Source of the DNA: Diploscapter coronatus
Taxonomy: Eukaryota; Nematoda; Chromadorea; Rhabditida; Rhabditidae
Direction: 5' to 3'
NCBI GenBank assembly: GCA_964036155.1
Contig: OZ038422.1
Coordinates: forward strand, 35,921,201 to 35,985,200
DNA length: 64,000 nt
Shown: positions 59,077 through 64,000 of the stretch, piece after piece
Numbering within the stretch: the stretch's first letter is position 1
Layout: each line of letters opens with the position of its first letter
Position numbers and translations under genes: made by a program
Notes under the pieces: generated by a model
Databases searched by the model: none
Seen by the model: only the letters and a program-made list of their open reading frames with translations
What the model was told of the DNA's origin: nothing

Positions 59077-61425
59077 CTAATAGAGTGATCTGATAAAGAT
59101 GATATGTGAATTAGAATTATCTTTGTTTCCGAGTTGCTTGTATGTAATTATGAATTTTTCGCTATGCCGATTGATCAGCATCCATTCTCTACCATCCTGC
59201 CGAATTTCAATTGCTGACTCCGGTAGAGGTCTAAGGGATTTTTCCAAATCGATTGGTCCAACAATTTCAAATGAGTAGTACAATTTGCCGACATATCCCT
59301 TACGATTCTCATAGAAATTCTGAAATAACAAAAATTATAATTATTATTATAATAATAATAATTTTAAAATAGTGCCTCAAAAATTACCTTTAGCACAATT
59401 TTCAAACGGCTATTTGTCATGTTCATTCGTTCAATATGAAATTCTTCATATTTCATTTTGGCAAGAAATGCATCATCAAGTCCGAAGCATTTCGTTTCAT
59501 CATTTCCGAAGGAGGGTCCAACGAATAACGTTTCAGTCTAAATGAACCAGATTGAAAAAATCTCATAAATGGCACTTATTTTACACCTACATTTATCACA
59601 GTTTCATGTCTACATAATTCGTAGTTCGGCTCAATTCCAACATCATCGAGATATGAAATTAACAAAGATTTAACGCCTAAAATCATAACCTCATGATGTT
59701 TACTATTGGGGTAAATATGATACTGTATTTTCTCTAATAGAAGTTCCCCTTTGAAGGTCAAGTTTGAGGACCCAGAACTCCAAATGCTCGCTAGAAATGC
59801 GTTATAAAAGTTCATGAATATGCGAGATATGGACTCGAAATTTGATAAATATACGTTTTTAGGGTGATATGGCCGACTAAATGCGAAAAGGTAGGGGGAA
59901 CTTCCGTTAGAGAAAATACGGTATAAACGAAGTTTGCATAACTTTTACAGAATCTTGAAAATAATACATTTCTTCTCACCTTTAGAAAAGAATGGTGATG
60001 CAAAAAATTCACTGATGTTGGTAGGATAAAATTTGATGTCTATTGAAGTTTTATTCCTAATCAAATAGCTATGAGTGTCAACAAAATCTCTCATTTGTAT
60101 CCATGTCTCCTGAGTTACTCCTTCCTAAATAATCCGTATTTCGAATTAAAAACCACTATAAGCACTTACCAATTCTAGTGAATCGACATAGCCATACTCA
60201 TAGTAAGTATAGAAAAGTAGGCCCTTGAGGTAATCGAAAGCTTCAACTCTCGTCCAAAATGCCTAAATTTATTTTTGAACATCGTAAATATTTCTAAAAT
60301 ATTAAATTTATTACTTGCTCCATGTTAGAAGAAATAGTTGGGTAAATGCTAAATATATAATCTGGATTATCTTCGCAGGTTTCTTTAGCCTCATTTATTC
60401 GTGCTTCAATTTCTAAAAAAACAAGTAAATTATTTGATCGAAATTTCATTTTTGTTTTTTAAATTCTACCTTCAAGAAATGATTTGAAGAATTCTTCGAT
60501 TTTCATAGGGGGCCATTTTTGACGCACGTTTCGAATCTGCTCCTCAGTTGGTTGTGGATGTTTATCACAACATGGAGCTCGAATTGTCATGCGCGGATGA
60601 AGTCGACCTCCTAAACAATACTTGTTTCTCTGATGTCAGGGTTAAATAAAATAATCACAAATTATATCCAAATACTCTTTTGTCTATCAAAAAACTTTTG
60701 CAGAGGAAGGGGTACCCGTGAGATAAACCATTGCGCTCTGTGCCTCTGTATCGTGCATTTCATATTGCACCCTGCCCCCCTCAGCTAGTCTTTTTTTTTC
60801 AAAAAAACAATGAAGAACATGAAAGAGGTACTTTTCTCATAACACTTTTTTTTTATTTGAGTCAAGGTATAAATCACGAGAAAATCACAAGAGAAACATC
60901 ATATTTTGATATATGTAGTGGCTGAATAAATTATTTCATTATTGACAATAACATTATCTTACCTGTATCATTTTGATCAGACATATAGATATCGGCAATG
61001 TCGTTGAATTGCTGAAAGAAATATCTATTATTTTATGGCAAATAGATAAATTGATCTCTGGAAAAATCTTCGATTTGTATTTATCACAACTACTGATTAT
61101 TGAAACTAATAAATCGGTTAATTTTCAAGATAAAAAAGAACGCAAATACAAATTGGTGCTCGTTCTCAGGCACACCACGATCAACAAAATAAACGGTTAT
61201 CCTGATCCTGTTTTTGCAGGCCAATCGTTTTCCATTTGGATTTCTTATTTCATTCGTAACGGCATACAGGCGTTTATTAACTCTTTGGATTTGGCCCAAA
61301 TCTCCAATCGGCAGACGCGAGAAGATTATCTGGAGAACTTCAGGCGGCAAGTCTACCAACATCTTCTGAGATGCATAGACGTTATTGAATATAAAATTTG
61401 TACAAACCTGAGACGGGTGTGACAT
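59077..61425 (-). CDS. F-box protein, nematode-type, function unknown
   Basis: Ten exons close in phase to 450 residues: 61408-61425, 61150-61365, 60963-61011, 60470-60610, 60315-60412, 60170-60262, 59980-60124, 59591-59790, 59388-59537 and 59077-59319. Residues about 8-50 are an F-box (MLVDLPPEVLQIIFSRLP, then VNKRLYAV), expected to bind SKP1. The remaining 400 residues match no family I recognise. They are rich in aromatic and acidic residues with no membrane span. The first intron (42 bases) is optional, since the unspliced frame is also open, and translation could begin at MLVDLPPEV instead. Exon 59591-59790 overlaps a MITE end. Large, fast-evolving F-box families are usual in nematodes. 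Confidence 0.72.
59721..59923. mobile_element. TACCGTA-type MITE overlapping an F-box exon
   Basis: TACTGTATTTTCTCTAATAG (from 59721) and the reverse complement of the right end, TACCGTATTTTCTCTAACGG (to 59923), match over about 30 bases with four differences. The left 70 bases lie inside the coding exon 59591-59790. The acceptor of that exon (59790) is inside the element. Same family as 55184-55414. Confidence 0.65.
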
Positions 61426-61654
61426 TGAATGATTTAGCGAAATGACTTTTCGAAGAATAGTTTTAATAAGCCTTAATGTGTTCTTCGATTTTACGATCCT
61501 GCAATTTTGGAATATTTCGATTAAAAAATATAACAAAATAGTCTTTCAAAATAAAACAATGCAGAAAAGATGCTCAATCGATTTTCAGAAGATAGAATTA
61601 GAATGTTTCTCTCGCCAGTACTTTCACACGTATAAATTATCGTGCTTTTAGATG

Positions 61655-61930
61655 TGTGGCGCCAGTCAGAACTTGGATTAACACAAGTTCTTATTAGAAC
61701 AACGTCGAAGTGACAATAACCGGAGAAGATTAGGAAGTTTACTATCCCACCAGAATGCAGGAGACTCGAATCAATTGTGAGGCCAGAGGTGAAGACAATT
61801 CGAAGGAAAGTCAGTGGTCGTGAGGATAGAAAACTCTACAAGGTACAAGGAGAGACTGGAAAGATGTAGAGGGTTCGATAGCTGACGATTAGGCCGGTGG
61901 CTTTAGAGGGGAGAGAATGAGAAGAAATCA
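61655..61930 (+). other. Purine-rich segment with primer-binding-site-like start
   Basis: From about 61658 the sequence TGTGGCGCCAGTCAGAACTTGG opens a 270-base block of higher GC and strong plus-strand purine bias. TGGCGCCAGT resembles the primer-binding site that follows a 5' LTR in retroelements. No LTR pair, gag or pol frame was found, so this is at most a fragment. Confidence 0.2.
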
Positions 61931-62433
61931 GATAATTTCATCGGATAGCATTGTCCATTTGAAGTTTCACTGATATTTTATACAAAAATTGCGTGAATTA
62001 TTGTTTTAGTTTAACAGTCAAATAAATCTTCGATAATGAAAAAATGTTCCTTAAGAAATTCAAACAAGCGTCCTTCCTTTGAAATACCCCTTGCTCTATT
62101 CCCTACAAAGGGAGGTTACGCTTTTCGCTTAATGAAAATTCATTCGCAAAAAGGAATTTTCGAATATCATCTTCAGAAACTCATATCTTTGGTTACACTG
62201 ATCTGTTTTTCATGCGGTTTTTTGTTATAAGCTTGATTAGCCCATCAGATTTTGAGAAAAATACTTTCATAACTCTGCCTTCATATCAGGAATATCACTT
62301 GCGCTCTCTAATTGTAGCAATTGATATCAGTGAGACTAACATCATTTATGAATGGTGGATTTTCGAGTGAAATTGAGTCTAGAAAAACCACATAATAATT
62401 CAACATTTATTATCATTTGATAATAAATTATAC

Positions 62434-62503
62434 CATATCGAGGATTCGTAATCGAATCTTGAACAGCCTTCGAATGATTAACATTCATTTCAAACTCGAT
62501 ATC
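62434..62503 (-). pseudogene. Isolated exon-like segment
   Basis: A TTTCAG acceptor (before 62503), an open 23-codon frame including MNVNHSKAVQDSITNPRY, and a GTATAATT donor after 62434 look like one exon. No partner exon was found downstream. It may be a first exon or remnant of another receptor-like gene. Confidence 0.25.
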
Positions 62504-62839
62504 CTGAAACAATAGTAAATTAGATTATATTATGGCACAATTTTGTGAATACCCTATAAATTTCAAGCTATTCGAACACAAAATGGAGAACTCCAATCTT
62601 ATGAGTCTTGTGGTCGATTATTTTTGCAAAATTACAGATGTTATTCTATCTACTTCTGATACATTCTAGAAGCGAACGCCAATGTAAAATCATGTGAATG
62701 GACAGATGCATTTATTCGATTTGAGTGTAAATTAAACATTCATCGACTGACGACATTGAAAATTGATGAATTTATTTGTGGATGAAATATTATAATAAAT
62801 AAGAATAAAGTGATAGAATTATATTTTAGGACTTTATGT

Positions 62840-64000
62840 CTACGACGAAACTCGACTCATTGTTGACCGCCCCACACTCGAGACTTGGACGAATAATTGC
62901 GATGAAGTTTGTTTTTTTCTTCTAAACAAAATCATCATTTCATAATAAAACTCCCAAGAAACGTTAATTTCTCACCGAATGCGAAATAGATTCCTTATAG
63001 CTTTTCGTCTGGCAGGGCTAGAAATTATAAATGAGAGCGGTATCGTTATTGACCACAAATATGCATCGAGCAATTTCACAGTAACATAATTATATACTGA
63101 ATACATTATGTTATCGTCTTCAGAATCACTTTTTAAAAGCACGTCAGGCAATAAGTGTTCATAGTTAAATAAAATGCAGCTGGTTAATAATAGAGATAAA
63201 ACCTAAATAATACATCTTTTTACATACCGTAAAATCTCTAGTTGAAAACCCTCCCCCCCTAAAATAGGGGCTGAAACTAAAAACCACGAGATTTCAATTA
63301 GAGGCTTTATGGAAATTTTTCAAAGAATGATAAAATATTACATGTTGGAAAGCAAACGGGATCATCTGATATAGAATTCGTCGATTGTCTGCTCCATAAT
63401 TTCGATTTGATAATTTTGCAAGGGTTTGAAATTTATGATAAAATCCAAAATATACCAATGTCGAAAGAAATGCACACATATCGATGCTCATACTGAATAG
63501 CTAAGAAGAAATTTGATAATCAATTAATTTGCGATATATTATTCACTAACCTGCAGATATGCTGGATATGAATCACCACCTTCAAAGAATAAAATACCGA
63601 AAATCATTGCTGCTTGAATAGCTGAAATAACGCCGCTGAAGATCGAAACAATCAATATGGTTTTGTGCAGGTTATTTCTAAATTTTTTATTAAAATGAAG
63701 TATGCTATCATCATGCGTCCTGAATAAAATTTGCTACATTTTGAATTTCAGTAGAAAAGTTGTTTTTACTATCCCTTACAGGGGTGAGCCGGAGTTCTAG
63801 TTCCGATTTCGAAAATTAAAAAATTCCATCCCGGCCTACCCCTGATCCCTTCCTAGTCATAATTTTATTTTAAACCAATGCTTCAACTGAAACCTACTTG
63901 GTCAGAATTCTTGTAAGTGTTTCATTTTGATACAGCAATGCATATCTTTGTAAAACTAAGCATATATTCAATAGTGGTAACGAGTAACAAATAAATGGTG
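62840..64000 (-). CDS. Serpentine chemoreceptor, C-terminal part (cut by right edge)
   Basis: Five exons join in phase: 63898-64000 (continues past the edge), 63551-63719, 63342-63500, 62976-63202 and 62840-62921. They give about 246 residues to the stop. Spans TM3-TM7 are visible: YSLPLLNICLVLQRYALL with an ERY-like QRYALLYQN end, HKTILIVSIFSGVISAIQ, MCAFLSTLVYFGFYHKF, MIPFAFQHVLSLLLTSCILF and LDAYLWSITIPLSFIISSP. The tail has RRKAIRNLFRIRRKK and then a Ser-rich end. This layout is typical of nematode serpentine chemoreceptors (Sra superfamily likely, exact class unsure), which signal through G proteins in sensory neurons. The intron 63203-63341 contains a TACCGTA-type element. No frame damage is seen. 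Confidence 0.75.
63225..63314. mobile_element. TACCGTA-type MITE, short diverged copy
   Basis: TACCGTAAAATCTCTAGTTG from 63225 and the right end ATTTCAATTAGAGGCTTTAT mirror each other with several changes. About 90 bases, inside the intron of the second receptor gene. Confidence 0.5.
63778..63848. repeat. Palindromic AGGGGTGG repeat, copy 2
   Basis: CAGGGGTGAGCCGGAGTTC at the left is mirrored by CATCCCGGCCTACCCCTGA at the right. It shares both ends with 41127-41190. It lies in an intron of the second receptor gene. Confidence 0.5.

Larger units (their letters stand above)
61426..62839. other. Gap between F-box and second receptor gene
   Basis: Contains a purine-rich segment (61650-61930) and one exon-like stretch (62434-62503). 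No complete gene is supported. Confidence 0.35.

Noticed and set aside
62036..62230. 64-codon plus-strand frame with a hydrophobic end
   Set aside because: No upstream or downstream exon joins it. It sits in a gap between minus-strand genes and resembles no receptor segment.
1..64000. CRISPR arrays, bacterial operons or prophage
   Set aside because: Every confident gene is intron-containing and of metazoan type. No regularly spaced repeat array was seen.

Overview
This window is nuclear DNA from a nematode. AT-rich introns and spacers surround more GC-rich coding exons. Most introns end in TTTCAG or a close variant. Several start codons sit a few bases after an acceptor-like sequence, as expected for spliced-leader trans-splicing. 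One gene pair is packed like a nematode operon, and the right end carries serpentine chemoreceptor genes. I cannot name the genus. Genes are intron-rich (10 to 21 exons for the larger ones). All exon models were assembled by hand from splice signals, reading-phase closure and family resemblance.

Layout. 1-231 (-): first exon of a PPxY-motif protein that runs off the left edge. 1.27-5.41 kb (-): EAPP. 6.10-12.45 kb (-): a long OS-9-type ERAD lectin. 13.71-19.24 kb (+): PPM1G phosphatase. 19.2-24.4 kb: gene-free, probably cis-regulatory. 24.42-29.83 kb (+): dachshund. 30.90-31.77 kb and 31.85-37.62 kb (-): glia maturation factor directly behind an FBXO42-type F-box/kelch gene, a likely operon. 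37.93-40.77 kb (+): a double MADF/BESS-like protein. 41.59-43.16 kb (+): oligoribonuclease REXO2. 43.72-46.56 kb (+): ACOT8-type thioesterase. 47.80-49.56 kb (+): ATP synthase delta subunit. 52.04-53.05 kb (+): a 95-residue cysteine-rich membrane protein. 53.88-55.84 kb (-): a serpentine receptor. 59.08-61.43 kb (-): an F-box protein. 62.84-64.00 kb (-): a second serpentine receptor, cut by the right edge.

The left 50 kb is a conserved housekeeping and developmental block: ER quality control, phosphatase, transcription factor, ubiquitin ligase adaptor, actin regulator, RNA decay, lipid metabolism and ATP synthase. The right 14 kb is accessory. It has chemoreceptors and a divergent F-box gene, and is dense in non-autonomous inverted-repeat elements. 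One element appears to supply coding sequence and a splice acceptor to the F-box gene. A short retroposon tail there has a perfect 14-bp target duplication. I found no tRNA, rRNA, CRISPR or autonomous transposon gene.
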